Assembly (NCBI GenBank): GCA_910587015.1
Contig: CAJUME010000005.1
Coordinates: forward strand, 1-64,000
DNA length: 64,000 nt
Reading direction: 5' to 3'
DNA from: an uncultured Christensenella sp.
GTDB taxonomy: Bacteria > Bacillota > Clostridia > Christensenellales > Borkfalkiaceae
Shown here: piece after piece, positions 39,247 to 47,797 of the stretch
Layout: each line of letters opens with the position of its first letter
Numbering within the stretch: the stretch's first letter is position 1
The notes under the pieces: generated by a model
Databases searched by the model: none
Told to the model about the DNA's origin: nothing
What the model saw: the letters and a program-made list of their open reading frames with translations, nothing else
Program-made: the position numbers and the translations under genes

Positions 39247-40473
39247 ATGAATAAAACAAGCTTAATAGCTTCTTTAATTAACACGTGGCAAAGCAACCAA
39301 AATAAAGAGCTACAAGACAATACAACCTTTTTTGAAATTTTGGGCAGAGCCTACGATGAGGATTTAATTTCCCGTATGCTTGCTTATACCTTTAAAAATG
39401 ATGAATTGCTGTTAAAAAATGTTTTGGAATTCTATTTTGGTGAAGACTTGAATTTATGCACGGTTGACAGTGTTGAATGCGAAAAAACAATGCTTGGCGG
39501 GCGGGCAGATATTTTTATTACAGCACATAACAGCAAAAGAGAAACCTTTACTGTTACTGTAGAAAATAAAATTTACAGCTGGGAGCATAACGAACAAACA
39601 AATACTTATTTTGATTTTGTAGAAAAGCAATTTTTGGGCAGTAAAAACGCTTATATATTTTTAAAGCCTGTATTTAATGTTTCGCCTTGCGCGTGCAAGC
39701 ATTTTAAAGTTCTGACATACGCTTCTCTTTTGGGATTAATTTCAAATACAAAGGATGAAAAGATTACTGATTTTAAAAAGCATATTGAGAAGTTTCTTAG
39801 CTGTAAGGAGGTAAAATTTATGGAAATCGATATAGAGGTTTTAAAAAATTACGGAATATTGAAAAGTATTATAAAGAGTGCTGAAAATAAATTCGACGCA
39901 TTTAAGAAGCAATTTATAAGCGATTTATGCAATAATAAAAGCGTCAGCTATGCGAATAATTCGCAATCGGAAAATGATAAGTTGTTTTTAAGCTATAACC
40001 CGTTCAATAAAAACGACATAAAAAGCTATGATACTTTATCATCCGATACGTTGGTGGTTGAACGCACAAATGAAAATAAATACATAAGATTTTACAGAAA
40101 AAAATGGTATTCAGGCAAATCAGTTGACGAAAACGAAAAGTATTATTTTTATGTTGAAATCGCTTTTGAAGACAATGCCCCGAATGAAATCAAATTTCAG
40201 AAGGTTATTAAAAAATACGGCAGAACCGATACAAACAACACATTAGTTAAATTTTTATCCGATAAAAATTACAACATTCAAGGCACATGGTGGTATAATC
40301 AATGGTTTGTGCTTGCTTATCCGAAAAGCTTTATAGACAGCGAGAATGAAATTCTTTCCGAGCAATGGCGCAACAGTTTAAAAAGCTATGCAATTTCTGC
40401 CATTGAAGAATTGATAAGCGAAATGGATAAGACATTTGAAGCATTCGAAGCTTATAAAGCAAATAATATATAA
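39247..40473 (+). CDS. PD-(D/E)XK nuclease superfamily protein
   Basis: A 408-residue protein of the PDDEXK_4 kind. The nuclease core is at about residues 78-125: GGRADIFI supplies the first acidic residue and TVTVENKIYSWEHNEQTNTY the E-x-K motif and the following conserved Gln/Tyr. The C-terminal half is rich in Lys, Asn and Tyr, with no known domain, and resembles the substrate-recognition halves of such proteins. The base composition is much more AT-rich than both neighbours. It lies 78 bases behind tRNA-Pro with its own AAGGA site at 39236-39240 and a terminator, which suggests horizontal transfer. It may be a stand-alone defence nuclease. Confidence 0.82.
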   Translation: MNKTSLIASLINTWQSNQNKELQDNTTFFEILGRAYDEDLISRMLAYTFKNDELLLKNVLEFYFGEDLNLCTVDSVECEKTMLGGRADIFITAHNSKRETFTVTVENKIYSWEHNEQTNTYFDFVEKQFLGSKNAYIFLKPVFNVSPCACKHFKVLTYASLLGLISNTKDEKITDFKKHIEKFLSCKEVKFMEIDIEVLKNYGILKSIIKSAENKFDAFKKQFISDLCNNKSVSYANNSQSENDKLFLSYNPFNKNDIKSYDTLSSDTLVVERTNENKYIRFYRKKWYSGKSVDENEKYYFYVEIAFEDNAPNEIKFQKVIKKYGRTDTNNTLVKFLSDKNYNIQGTWWYNQWFVLAYPKSFIDSENEILSEQWRNSLKSYAISAIEELISEMDKTFEAFEAYKANNI

Positions 40474-40518
40474 AAAAAGCCCCTTGAGTGCAGATTGAAA
40501 TGCGCCAAAGGGGCTTTT
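40471..40518. terminator. Bidirectional terminator after the PD-(D/E)XK gene
   Basis: AAAAGCCCCTT (40475-40485) pairs with AAGGGGCTTTT (40508-40518). T-runs exist on both strands, so it serves the nuclease gene and the convergent PII operon. Confidence 0.88.
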
Positions 40519-40522
40519 ATAT

Positions 40523-40906
40523 TTATTCTGTTGGCTTATTTTCTTCAACGGAAGGCGCTTCAACGGCGGGGTCGGTAAGCTGTTCGGCGGGGGCGCCGCC
40601 GGAAAGGCCGACAACGTTGCTGACCGCCATGGAAAAGGCTATTCCCTGCCCCGCGGTCTTTAAGCCCGCCTGCTGATAGACTGCGTGCAGTACCTTGTCC
40701 TTAATATCCGCGGGCACCAGAATCATAACGATTTCCTTATCGGGCTGAATGGTTATGTGAAAAAACTCCTCCGCCTCCTTATTTGCCGTGCCGCGGGCGT
40801 GGATAACGGTGCCGCCGCGGGCGCCAACCTCCTTTGCTGCGTCCATAACCGTTTCCGAAAAGCCAGAATTGACTATACAAAAAATTACCTCGTATGCGGT
40901 ATTCAT
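40523..40906 (-). CDS. PII-like signalling protein (first of two)
   Basis: A 127-residue protein with the PII/GlnB ferredoxin-like fold. YEVIFCIVNSGFSETVMDAAKEVGARGGTVIHARGT is a beta-alpha start with the Gly-Gly-Thr turn found in PII, followed by EIVMILVPADIKDKVLHAVYQQAG and the family loop KTAGQGIAFSMAVSNVVGL. The T-loop is short and lacks the Tyr51 uridylylation site. An acidic Pro-rich tail of about 25 residues follows. It overlaps the second PII-like gene by four bases and ends the DUF1538 operon. It presumably binds adenine nucleotides and acts on the DUF1538 protein. Confidence 0.85.
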   Translation of the reverse strand: MNTAYEVIFCIVNSGFSETVMDAAKEVGARGGTVIHARGTANKEAEEFFHITIQPDKEIVMILVPADIKDKVLHAVYQQAGLKTAGQGIAFSMAVSNVVGLSGGAPAEQLTDPAVEAPSVEENKPTE

Positions 40907-41367
40907 TTATTTTCCTCCTGCACAGTTCTGTTATTGCTTAAAAAGCCGAAAATAAGCTTGCCGATTAAGCTTGAAAGCGGAATTGTATACGCTATTCCGT
41001 TTCCGCCCTTTATGGTTTTGAATTTCTCTTCCAGCACTCGTACGGCTTTGGGAATTTTCTCCTGCTGTATCACGCTGAAAATTACCGATTTTTCGTTATC
41101 TGAGAGACCTAACAGCGAAAGCATTTTTTCGTTTGCGGTGCCGCTTGCAAGCGCGGTAACCTGCATATTTACGTCGAAGGATAAAATCAAATCCTCATAA
41201 TATTCCGCTTTGCTTCTGCCGACAACCGTTACAAGCAGTTCAAGGCGGTTAGACGTGACCGTGTTTGGCGCTTGTTTGGCTTTTTGCACTGCCGTTTTAA
41301 CCGCTCTTTTAACGGCCCCCTTCACGGGTCGGCGTTTGGTATTTTCCAAAGGCGTATTTTCTGACAT
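40903..41367 (-). CDS. PII-like signalling protein (second, with basic N-terminus)
   Basis: A 154-residue PII-like protein. After a strongly basic leader (RRPVKGAVKRAVKTAVQKAK) the fold begins with LELLVTVVGRSKAEYYEDLILSF. It continues with NMQVTALASGTANEKMLSLLGLS and EKSVIFSVIQQEKIPKAVRVLEEKF, and ends KGGNGIAYTIPLSSLIG, which corresponds to the Gly-x-Gly-x-Ala segment of the first PII. The loop between strands two and three is unlike that of GlnB. It lies between DUF1538 (nine-base gap) and the other PII gene (four-base overlap). Confidence 0.82.
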   Translation of the reverse strand: MSENTPLENTKRRPVKGAVKRAVKTAVQKAKQAPNTVTSNRLELLVTVVGRSKAEYYEDLILSFDVNMQVTALASGTANEKMLSLLGLSDNEKSVIFSVIQQEKIPKAVRVLEEKFKTIKGGNGIAYTIPLSSLIGKLIFGFLSNNRTVQEENK

Positions 41368-41376
41368 GGCCCTCTC

Positions 41377-42930
41377 CTATTTGAAATAAATGATTTGCTC
41401 GTCGTCGGCGGCGAGAATGCGCTTCATGGTTATCTTTGAACGCACCTTTGCCGACATAACTGCCTTAAAGCCCAAAATCTGTATTGTTATCAAGGGCGTC
41501 ATTGCGACCATTGCCACAACGCCGTATGCAAAGGAGTAAATTTCGCCCTCGCCCCACATAGTCGCACATGCGCCTATGACCATAGGCAGAATAAAGCTTG
41601 AGGTCAGCGGACCGCTGGCAACCCCGCCCGAGTCGAACGCGATTGCCGTATATATTTTTGGCACGAAGAACGAAAGCCCCAAGGATATTAAATAGCCGGG
41701 GATAAGGTAGTACAGAATGGAGAATTTGAAAATCATTCTGATAAGCGTAAGACCTATGGATATGCCGACAGCGATTGACAGCGCGATAAGCATTTCTATC
41801 TTTTTAACTCCGCCGCCCGTTACATCCTCTACCTGCTTGTTTAAAACGTGAACGGCAGGCTCTGCAAGAACTACGACCATACCGAGAACAAAACCAAGCA
41901 CCACAAGAAGGGTTTGGCTTTTTTCCGCAAGCTGCTTGCCGATTTTAAAGCCCACGGGCATAAATCCGACCTCGACCGCGACAAGGAATATCACAAGCCC
42001 GAGGAAGGTATACGCAATGCCTATGCCTATTTGTATAAGCTTTTGTTTGGGAAGCTTTAACACCGTAAATTGCAGAATGAAGAAGAACGCAACCACAAGC
42101 CCGAGCGCGAGCGCAACCTCGCCCAGCTTTTTTAAAAGCAGAGGACCGAAGTTTACGCCCAGCTTATCCGCAATTTCGTAAATGCCTGTGTTATATGTAT
42201 CCAAATCGCCTTTTGTCGTCATTGACAGCATCATCACGGCAATTACGGGTCCTATTGAGCACAGAGCGATAAGTCCGAAGCTGTTTTCATTAGAGTTTTT
42301 ACCGCCTATTGTGGAGGAAATTCCTACTCCTAACGCCATAATGAACGGAACTGTTATGGGGCCCGTGGTAACGCCGCCCGAATCGAACGCGAGCGGAAAA
42401 AGCGTTGATTTGCCGATTTCGGGCGAGGCCATAATAGCGCAGACCGCAAACAGCATTAGATAGAAGAACATCAACAGCGCGGACAGGTCTTTGCGGAATA
42501 TAATCTTTAAAATAGCTATTACAAGAAAAATTCCTACGCCCAGCCCTACGGTTATAATAAGCAGCCATTTGCTTACTTCGCCCTCGCCCGGCATTATGTC
42601 CTTGACCTGGTCTGCAAGCACTGACAAATCGGGCTCGGCAACGGTAATCAGCAAGCCCATTATAAAGCAGACGGAAAGGAGTATTCCCACCTTTTTCGAT
42701 TTTGTAAGACCCGAGCCGACGTGCCCGCCCATCGGCGTCATTGCAAGGTCTGCGCCGAGGTTGAAAAGACCTATACCGAGTATTAAAAGCACTGCCGAAA
42801 CGGCGAACGCGATTGTTTCCACGGGCTGCAAATCGACAAGCGGAGTAAACGATATTATGAGAACTATTACCGTGACGGGTAATACCGAAATAAGCGATTC
42901 TTTAAGTTTTGAAAACAGAGCCTTGAACAT
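41377..42930 (-). CDS. DUF1538 integral membrane protein
   Basis: A 517-residue polytopic membrane protein of the DUF1538 family with about twelve hydrophobic segments in two repeats. Each half has the same landmarks: VAEPDLSVLADQV and LAEPAVHVLNKQV, and AFDSGGVTTGPITVPF and AFDSGGVASGPLTSSF. The repeated Asp-Ser-Gly-Gly loops lie near membrane ends and look like a substrate or ion path. The family's transport substrate is unknown. It is the first gene of a three-gene leftward operon with two PII-like genes, with a promoter 39 bases upstream. PII proteins often gate such permeases (AmtB by GlnK), hence the predicted link. Confidence 0.9.
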   Translation of the reverse strand: MFKALFSKLKESLISVLPVTVIVLIISFTPLVDLQPVETIAFAVSAVLLILGIGLFNLGADLAMTPMGGHVGSGLTKSKKVGILLSVCFIMGLLITVAEPDLSVLADQVKDIMPGEGEVSKWLLIITVGLGVGIFLVIAILKIIFRKDLSALLMFFYLMLFAVCAIMASPEIGKSTLFPLAFDSGGVTTGPITVPFIMALGVGISSTIGGKNSNENSFGLIALCSIGPVIAVMMLSMTTKGDLDTYNTGIYEIADKLGVNFGPLLLKKLGEVALALGLVVAFFFILQFTVLKLPKQKLIQIGIGIAYTFLGLVIFLVAVEVGFMPVGFKIGKQLAEKSQTLLVVLGFVLGMVVVLAEPAVHVLNKQVEDVTGGGVKKIEMLIALSIAVGISIGLTLIRMIFKFSILYYLIPGYLISLGLSFFVPKIYTAIAFDSGGVASGPLTSSFILPMVIGACATMWGEGEIYSFAYGVVAMVAMTPLITIQILGFKAVMSAKVRSKITMKRILAADDEQIIYFK

Positions 42931-42968
42931 ATCTTAAATAATTGCGAAAAATTTGTTGAATATATTAA

Positions 42969-42997
42969 ATTGTATCATAAAATTTAAGCGCGTGCAA
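42969..42997 (-). promoter_or_regulatory. Sigma-A promoter for the DUF1538/PII operon
   Basis: The minus strand reads TTGCAC, 17 bases, TACAAT, preceded by TGA (extended -10). Confidence 0.65.
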
Positions 42998-43053
42998 TAT
43001 GTTGGCAATAAAAAATACCGCTATAAAGCGTATCTGTTATAGGAATTACTGAT

Positions 43054-43100
43054 AAAACACAGCGCGCTATCTTTGCTTGCGAAGATAGCGCGCTGTGTTT
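43054..43100 (-). terminator. Terminator after cysK-DUF4180
   Basis: A perfect 19-bp stem (43055-43073 with 43082-43100) is followed on the minus strand by TTATC. It is GC-rich and very stable. Confidence 0.75.
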
Positions 43101-43118
43101 ATAAAAATAAATTCAAAT

Positions 43119-43496
43119 TTAACGAGTCAGCATATCAACGGCTTCTTCTTCGGTAGCAACAAAAAATACACTTTTCCCTCTATTGCTCTCATAAATAAAG
43201 TCTTTCAATGGCTTACTTGTGTAATGGGAATAGTCCCCAAAAATAGCAACGCGACCACCATAGTTGATAAATTTCTGCAAAATTTCACCGGCAAGTCCTG
43301 TGCTAAGAATAAAAAAATCCTCTATTATCAGTTTCTTATCAATCACAACGTTTGAAGTCTTTGCTTCATAAATTGCGCTTATAAGTACGTCCATAGCAGA
43401 CTGCACATTCGTAATAACTTTTTTATTGTCGCAAATGACCGCACACCGTATCTGATTTTTTTCAATTATTTTAATTTTCATATTTATAATATCCAT
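43119..43496 (-). CDS. DUF4180 family protein
   Basis: A 125-residue protein of the DUF4180 family (120 residues if the second ATG at 43481 is used). The family pattern MKIKIIEKNQIRCAVI, VQSAMDVLISAIYEA, EDFFILSTGLAGEILQKFINYGGRVAIFGD and the C-terminal FFVATEEEAVDML is complete. The function is unknown; the fold is thought to be STAS-like. The first ATG directly follows the cysK stop (TAAATG), so it is translationally coupled to cysK. Confidence 0.85.
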   Translation of the reverse strand: MDIINMKIKIIEKNQIRCAVICDNKKVITNVQSAMDVLISAIYEAKTSNVVIDKKLIIEDFFILSTGLAGEILQKFINYGGRVAIFGDYSHYTSKPLKDFIYESNRGKSVFFVATEEEAVDMLTR

Positions 43497-44423
43497 TTAA
43501 CCGTAAAGCCCTTCGGAAAGGTATCTTTCTCCGCCGTCGGGCAAAAGCGTAACTATTGTTTTATTAAAATTATCCGTACGCGCGGCAAGAACTGTTGCCG
43601 CATACAGCGCAGCTCCCGAGGAAATTCCGACAAGCAGACCTTCCGTTTTTGCAAAAGAATTTGCGGTTTTAAACGCGTCCGCGTCGGCAACGGTTATAAC
43701 TTCGTCGTAAATTTTTGTATTCAAAACCTGCGGAACAAACCCTGCGCCTATCCCCTGAATTTTATGCGCGCCCGCCTTGCCATTTGAAAGCACGGGAGAG
43801 CCTTGCGGCTCGACCGCAACGATTTTTATTGCGGGATTTTTGCCTTTAAAGTATCTGCCCGCGCCCGTAATAGTACCGCCCGTACCCACTCCCGCAACGA
43901 AGATATCAAGCTTGCCTTTGGTTGCCTCCCATATTTCGGGAGCGGTTGTAGAAAAATGCGCGGACGGGTTGGCGGGATTTGTAAACTGCCCCGCAATAAA
44001 CGCGTTCGGAACAGCCGCGGCAAGCCTTTCCGCCTCTTCAATCGCGCCGCGCATTCCCTTGGCTCCGTCCGTTAAAACAACCTCCGCGCCGTAAGCAGCC
44101 GTAAGTCTGCGCCTTTCAATGCTCATTGTATCGGGCATAACGACAATCACTCTGTAACCCCTTGCCGCGCCCATTGCGGCAAGCGCAATGCCCGTATTGC
44201 CGGAGGTCGGCTCGATTATGACCGAGCCCTTTTTAAGTCTGCCGTCGCACTCCGCCTGCAAAAGCATGGCGCGCGCCACTCTGTCCTTTACCGAGCCCGC
44301 GGGGTTAAAGCATTCCAGCTTGACCAAAAAACGCGCCCTTATATTGTATGCATTCGAAAAATTTTGCGCGTGTAAAAGCGGGGTGTTTCCCGTAAGGTCG
44401 AATACGGAATTGAAAATCTGCAT
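43497..44423 (-). CDS. cysK: Cysteine synthase (O-acetylserine sulfhydrylase)
   Basis: A 308-residue PLP enzyme that makes cysteine from O-acetylserine and sulfide. Its markers are CFNPAGSVKDRVARAM (PLP Lys, about residue 44), PTSGNTGIALAAMGA (substrate loop, about residues 72-86), GVGTGGTITGAGRYFK (PLP phosphate cradle) and GISSGAALYAA. The length is normal for CysK. It starts two bases after tcdA, so tcdA, cysK and the DUF4180 gene form a leftward unit. No T-box or CymR-like site is visible upstream. Confidence 0.96.
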   Translation of the reverse strand: MQIFNSVFDLTGNTPLLHAQNFSNAYNIRARFLVKLECFNPAGSVKDRVARAMLLQAECDGRLKKGSVIIEPTSGNTGIALAAMGAARGYRVIVVMPDTMSIERRRLTAAYGAEVVLTDGAKGMRGAIEEAERLAAAVPNAFIAGQFTNPANPSAHFSTTAPEIWEATKGKLDIFVAGVGTGGTITGAGRYFKGKNPAIKIVAVEPQGSPVLSNGKAGAHKIQGIGAGFVPQVLNTKIYDEVITVADADAFKTANSFAKTEGLLVGISSGAALYAATVLAARTDNFNKTIVTLLPDGGERYLSEGLYG

Positions 44424-44424
44424 T

Positions 44425-45135
44425 TTAGTTTATTAAGTCTTTTATTACTTCGCCCGCAATAATCAGCCCCGCAACGGACGGAACGAACGCGCAGCTTGCG
44501 GGAATTTCACGCTTGGCGCAAATTTCCTCGCCGTTTTGTTCACGCGGTTTAAGAGGTTCTTCGCGCGAATACACGACTTTAAGGCTATTTATTCCGCGTT
44601 TTTTCAGCTCTCTGCGCATTACACGCGCAAGCGGACAAACGGAGGTTTTGTAAATATCCGAAACTTCAAAAGCGGTCGGGTCGGTTTTGTTGCCCGTACC
44701 CATACAGCTTATTACCCGAACGCCGCAATTATGCGCTTTTTCTATAATTGCAAGCTTGCCCGCAACCGTATCAATAGCGTCAACTATATAATCGTAGTTT
44801 TTAAAGTCGATTTCGCACGCCGTTTCCGGCAGATAAAATACTTTACGCGCGGTAACGGCGCAGTCGGGATTAATTTGCCTTATGCGCTGTGCGGCAACGT
44901 CAACCTTGTAATTGCCAACCGTTTCAAGCGTGGCGATTATCTGGCGGTTTATGTTGGTTAAGCTAACCTTATCGTCATCTATAAGGTCGATTGCGCCGAC
45001 GCCGGAGCGGGCAAGCGCTTCCACGACATAGCCGCCCACTCCGCCTATGCCGAAAACCGCCACGCGCGCCGAGGCGAGCTTTTGCATTGCTTTTTTACCG
45101 AAAAGCATTTCCGTTCTTGAAAACTGATTAAGCAT
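44425..45135 (-). CDS. tcdA: tRNA threonylcarbamoyladenosine dehydratase
   Basis: A 236-residue E1/ThiF-type enzyme that uses ATP to turn t6A37 of tRNA into the cyclic form ct6A. The nucleotide loop is VAVFGIGGVGGYVVEALARS at about residues 29-48. VSLTNINRQIIATLETVGNYK is the E1 signature, and the partly conserved Cys pairs and the CAFVPSVAGLIIAGEVIKDL ending match TcdA/CsdL. It is linked in function with tsaC elsewhere in the window. It is the first gene of the tcdA-cysK-DUF4180 unit. Confidence 0.92.
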   Translation of the reverse strand: MLNQFSRTEMLFGKKAMQKLASARVAVFGIGGVGGYVVEALARSGVGAIDLIDDDKVSLTNINRQIIATLETVGNYKVDVAAQRIRQINPDCAVTARKVFYLPETACEIDFKNYDYIVDAIDTVAGKLAIIEKAHNCGVRVISCMGTGNKTDPTAFEVSDIYKTSVCPLARVMRRELKKRGINSLKVVYSREEPLKPREQNGEEICAKREIPASCAFVPSVAGLIIAGEVIKDLIN

Positions 45136-45152
45136 TATTTTTCCTTATATAC

Positions 45153-45176
45153 AAAAGCACCCTTTTATTAGGGTGC
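45153..45176 (-). terminator. Terminator after tRNA-Gly
   Basis: GCACCC (45157-45162) pairs with GGGTGC (45171-45176) and TTTTG follows on the minus strand. Confidence 0.8.
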
Positions 45177-45185
45177 CTGATTTTT

Positions 45186-45260
45186 TGGAGCAGGTGACGG
45201 GAGTCGGACCCGCCGATACCAGCTTGGGAAGCTGGCGCCATACCGATAGGCGACACCTGC
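45186..45260 (-). tRNA. tRNA-Gly(CCC)
   Basis: A 75-base tRNA. Acceptor GCAGGTG pairs with CACCTGC, the discriminator is U and CCA is encoded (45186-45188 on the plus strand as TGG). Anticodon loop TTCCCAA gives anticodon CCC at 45226-45228, reading GGG. Confidence 0.95.
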
Positions 45261-45329
45261 GTTTAGCTTTTTGTACTGCTAATATAACACATTTTTATAA
45301 AAAAGAAAAGCGTTGTAAGGCAAAATTTT

Positions 45330-46382
45330 CTATTTTTTATTGACAAAAAAATTATTGAAGATTTTTGAAACGGTTTTGCCGAAAAACCTGCAAAAAACGC
45401 CGAAACCAAAGCATAGTACGGGGGCAATGTAAAAAACACGCTGTACTGCGCGCATAAATACAAAGCGGGTTTTTAAAGTATTTACATACTTTTTATAAAT
45501 TTTTATTTTTCCGTCTGCAATGGCTTCCGCGCACTTTTCACCGCTTTTAAGTCCGTATCTCAGCCCCGACAAGGTCATAGGGTCGCACGCGCCGACAGCG
45601 TCACCCACAAAAAACACATTGCCGAAAACAATCGGTTTTCCTACATACATCGGCGTAAACGCACCTTTAAGTCCGCTTATGTCCGCGGATATATTCAGCT
45701 GTTTTAAAAACCCTTCGAACGCCCTTTTATAGTCTGTCTTTTTGCTGTAAATGTCCGTCAGTCCCACGTTTGTAATGCCGTTATAAGAGCTTACCCAGCC
45801 ATAGCCGTGCCTTGTTACTCCGAAGTGAATTTGAATGCTTTCGGGAATGTCGCTTTCAAAAGTCAGTTGCATTGCAATATTCTTACGCTTTGATTTTTGG
45901 TATCTACTGCCGAAACCTGTCGTACCATCGGCAAAAATGAGGTAATCGTATGCAACGGTTGCTCCGTCCGACAGCGTAACAGTGTTTGTCTGCGGGCTGT
46001 GAGCGGTAATTTTTACGCCCTCCGCAACCTTAATGCCCTCTGCCTGTGCAAGCTTAAAAAAGGCGTTGTCAAGCTGAACTCTGTCGATTTTCTCGTTCGT
46101 GTATAAAAATTTGTTTGTAATATTAAGTCTGTTTTTATTTTTATAGAAAATATTGAAGTCCTTTATCAGCGAGTAATTGCATTCCTCAATGTCAAGCCCG
46201 AGCTTTTTATACTCCCCGCCCGTCTTGGCGGTGACGTACCCCGCACAGCATTTGTACCGCGGGAAGGTAAATCTTTCAACAACGAGAATATCGCTAATAT
46301 CAAGATTGCTAAGCTTTAACGCGGCGGCAAGTCCCGCAGGTCCCGCGCCGATTATAATTACTTTGTATTTGCTTTTTAACAC
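45330..46382 (-). CDS. Geranylgeranyl-reductase-family flavoprotein
   Basis: A 350-residue FAD protein of the geranylgeranyl reductase / digeranylgeranylglycerophospholipid reductase family. The FAD loop is YKVIIIGAGPAGLAAALKLS at residues 6-25; the family motif FPRYKCCAGYVTAKT (Cys-rich, about residues 40-54) follows, then YDYLIFADGTTG and VFFVGDAVGACDPMTLSGLRYG. Bacterial members saturate polyprenyl chains or serve as general reductases, and the substrate is not fixed here. The C-terminus has a hydrophobic region (about residues 310-345, FYIAPVLCFGFGVFCRFFG) that may bind the membrane. It is monocistronic, next to tRNA-Gly. Confidence 0.88.
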   Translation of the reverse strand: MLKSKYKVIIIGAGPAGLAAALKLSNLDISDILVVERFTFPRYKCCAGYVTAKTGGEYKKLGLDIEECNYSLIKDFNIFYKNKNRLNITNKFLYTNEKIDRVQLDNAFFKLAQAEGIKVAEGVKITAHSPQTNTVTLSDGATVAYDYLIFADGTTGFGSRYQKSKRKNIAMQLTFESDIPESIQIHFGVTRHGYGWVSSYNGITNVGLTDIYSKKTDYKRAFEGFLKQLNISADISGLKGAFTPMYVGKPIVFGNVFFVGDAVGACDPMTLSGLRYGLKSGEKCAEAIADGKIKIYKKYVNTLKTRFVFMRAVQRVFYIAPVLCFGFGVFCRFFGKTVSKIFNNFFVNKK

Positions 46383-46492
46383 GGCGCGCCTCCGTTCACT
46401 CTTTAATTTATTTTATGATTTATTGCAGAAAATAGCAAGCAACCGAATATAAAACGGTAAAAATGACAAAAATTTCTGCGGAGGACTTTTTT

Positions 46493-47746
46493 ATGAACCC
46501 TATAAAAGAAAAAAGCAGAACGCTTGAAAACAATTTTTTACCGCTGAAAAAAATGTATCCCAAGAGCTATAACAAGGACAAGACCTCGCCCTACACTAAG
46601 ACGCGCGTTATACTTATGAACGGCACGGAGTTCGAATCGCAGTGGTTTATGCATAACTTTGCAAGGCATTGCGAAATACCCGAAATTTTAGAGGCTTTGG
46701 CGGTTGTGCGCCGTCAGGAACAGCAACAGCAAAAGCGCATAAGCTGCTTGAAGCCGATTAACGAAAGCATTCTTGAAACGACCATAGCCTACGAACAGCT
46801 TGCCGTTGACCTTACCGCTGTGCTTGCCCGCAACGAAACGGACGAAAACAATATAAAGGCCCTTAATTTTGCGCTTTTGGAGGACTTTGACCACCTTTAC
46901 CGCTATGCAAACCTTTTGAAAACCGATAAAAATATCGACGCGGATACGCTTGTTGGCAAGTATACCGAAATTATGCCCGGCAGACCCACGGTTGCAGAGC
47001 ACCGCTATCCCGCAGACGACGTAAAGCCGCATATGGACGCAAAGAAGGCGGACTTGTATACAAAGCTTGTGGCAAGCACCATAACCGCCGCGGAACAGCA
47101 GACAATGAACTATTATATGAACATTGCTCAGTGGTATAAAAACGACGTGGGCAGAAGGCTTTACGCCGAAATTGCAATGATTGAGGAGGCGCATGTAACC
47201 CAGTACGAAAGCCTTAAAGACCCCACTCTTACCTGGTTGGAGCAGTGGGTTATGCACGAGTACTGCGAGTGCTGGCTGTATTATTCCGCAATGCAGGACG
47301 AAAGCGATGAGGCAATCAAGAAAATCTGGACAGAGCATTACAAAATGGAAATTGCGCACCTTAAGATTGCGGCAAAGCTGCTTAAAAAGTACGAAAACAA
47401 GACGTTTGAACAGGTTTGCGGCGACGGCGAATTCCCCAAGCTGTTAAAGCTGGGCGGAAACAAGGAATATATAAGAAAGGTCATTGCGAACACAATTTAC
47501 CTTACGGCGGACAACACGCAGAGCAAGCCTGATTATAAGGACGTTAAAAAGCTGCCCGACAGCCACAGATATTTCGACTATCAGAAATATATGTCCGGCG
47601 ACCCCGAAAGAAACCCCTCTCACCTTGTCATTAAAAAGGCGATTGAACGGCTTGGACAGGATTATCGCTATCAGGACAGCGAGCACCCCGTAAAGGATTT
47701 GAGAAACCGCAAAAAGGACAACGTTACCGTTGCAAGAACAAAATAA
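46493..47746 (+). CDS. Ferritin-like helical protein, unknown
   Basis: A 417-residue, mostly helical protein I do not recognise by name. It carries acidic/His pairs spaced as in di-iron four-helix proteins: ALLEDFDHLYRYA, IAMIEEAHVTQYE, VMHEYCECWLYY and HYKMEIAHLKIAAKLL (E-x-x-H pairs). The N-terminal 50 residues (NNFLPLKKMYPKSYNKDKT) and the C-terminal 90 residues are polar. It has no signal peptide. I chose the ATG at 46493 because GGAGG stands eight bases upstream. It is monocistronic. It could be an iron-storing or oxygen-scavenging protein; both are inferred only from the E-x-x-H spacing. Confidence 0.65.
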   Translation: MNPIKEKSRTLENNFLPLKKMYPKSYNKDKTSPYTKTRVILMNGTEFESQWFMHNFARHCEIPEILEALAVVRRQEQQQQKRISCLKPINESILETTIAYEQLAVDLTAVLARNETDENNIKALNFALLEDFDHLYRYANLLKTDKNIDADTLVGKYTEIMPGRPTVAEHRYPADDVKPHMDAKKADLYTKLVASTITAAEQQTMNYYMNIAQWYKNDVGRRLYAEIAMIEEAHVTQYESLKDPTLTWLEQWVMHEYCECWLYYSAMQDESDEAIKKIWTEHYKMEIAHLKIAAKLLKKYENKTFEQVCGDGEFPKLLKLGGNKEYIRKVIANTIYLTADNTQSKPDYKDVKKLPDSHRYFDYQKYMSGDPERNPSHLVIKKAIERLGQDYRYQDSEHPVKDLRNRKKDNVTVARTK

Positions 47747-47760
47747 ATATTGAAATTATT

Positions 47761-47797
47761 CAAAAAGCGGAGCCGCATTTTGTCAGCGGCTCCGCTT
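47761..47797. terminator. Bidirectional terminator between the ferritin-like and DUF5662 genes
   Basis: AAGCGGAGCCGC (47765-47776) pairs with 47786-47797. The minus side has five T. It overlaps the DUF5662 stop. Confidence 0.85.
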
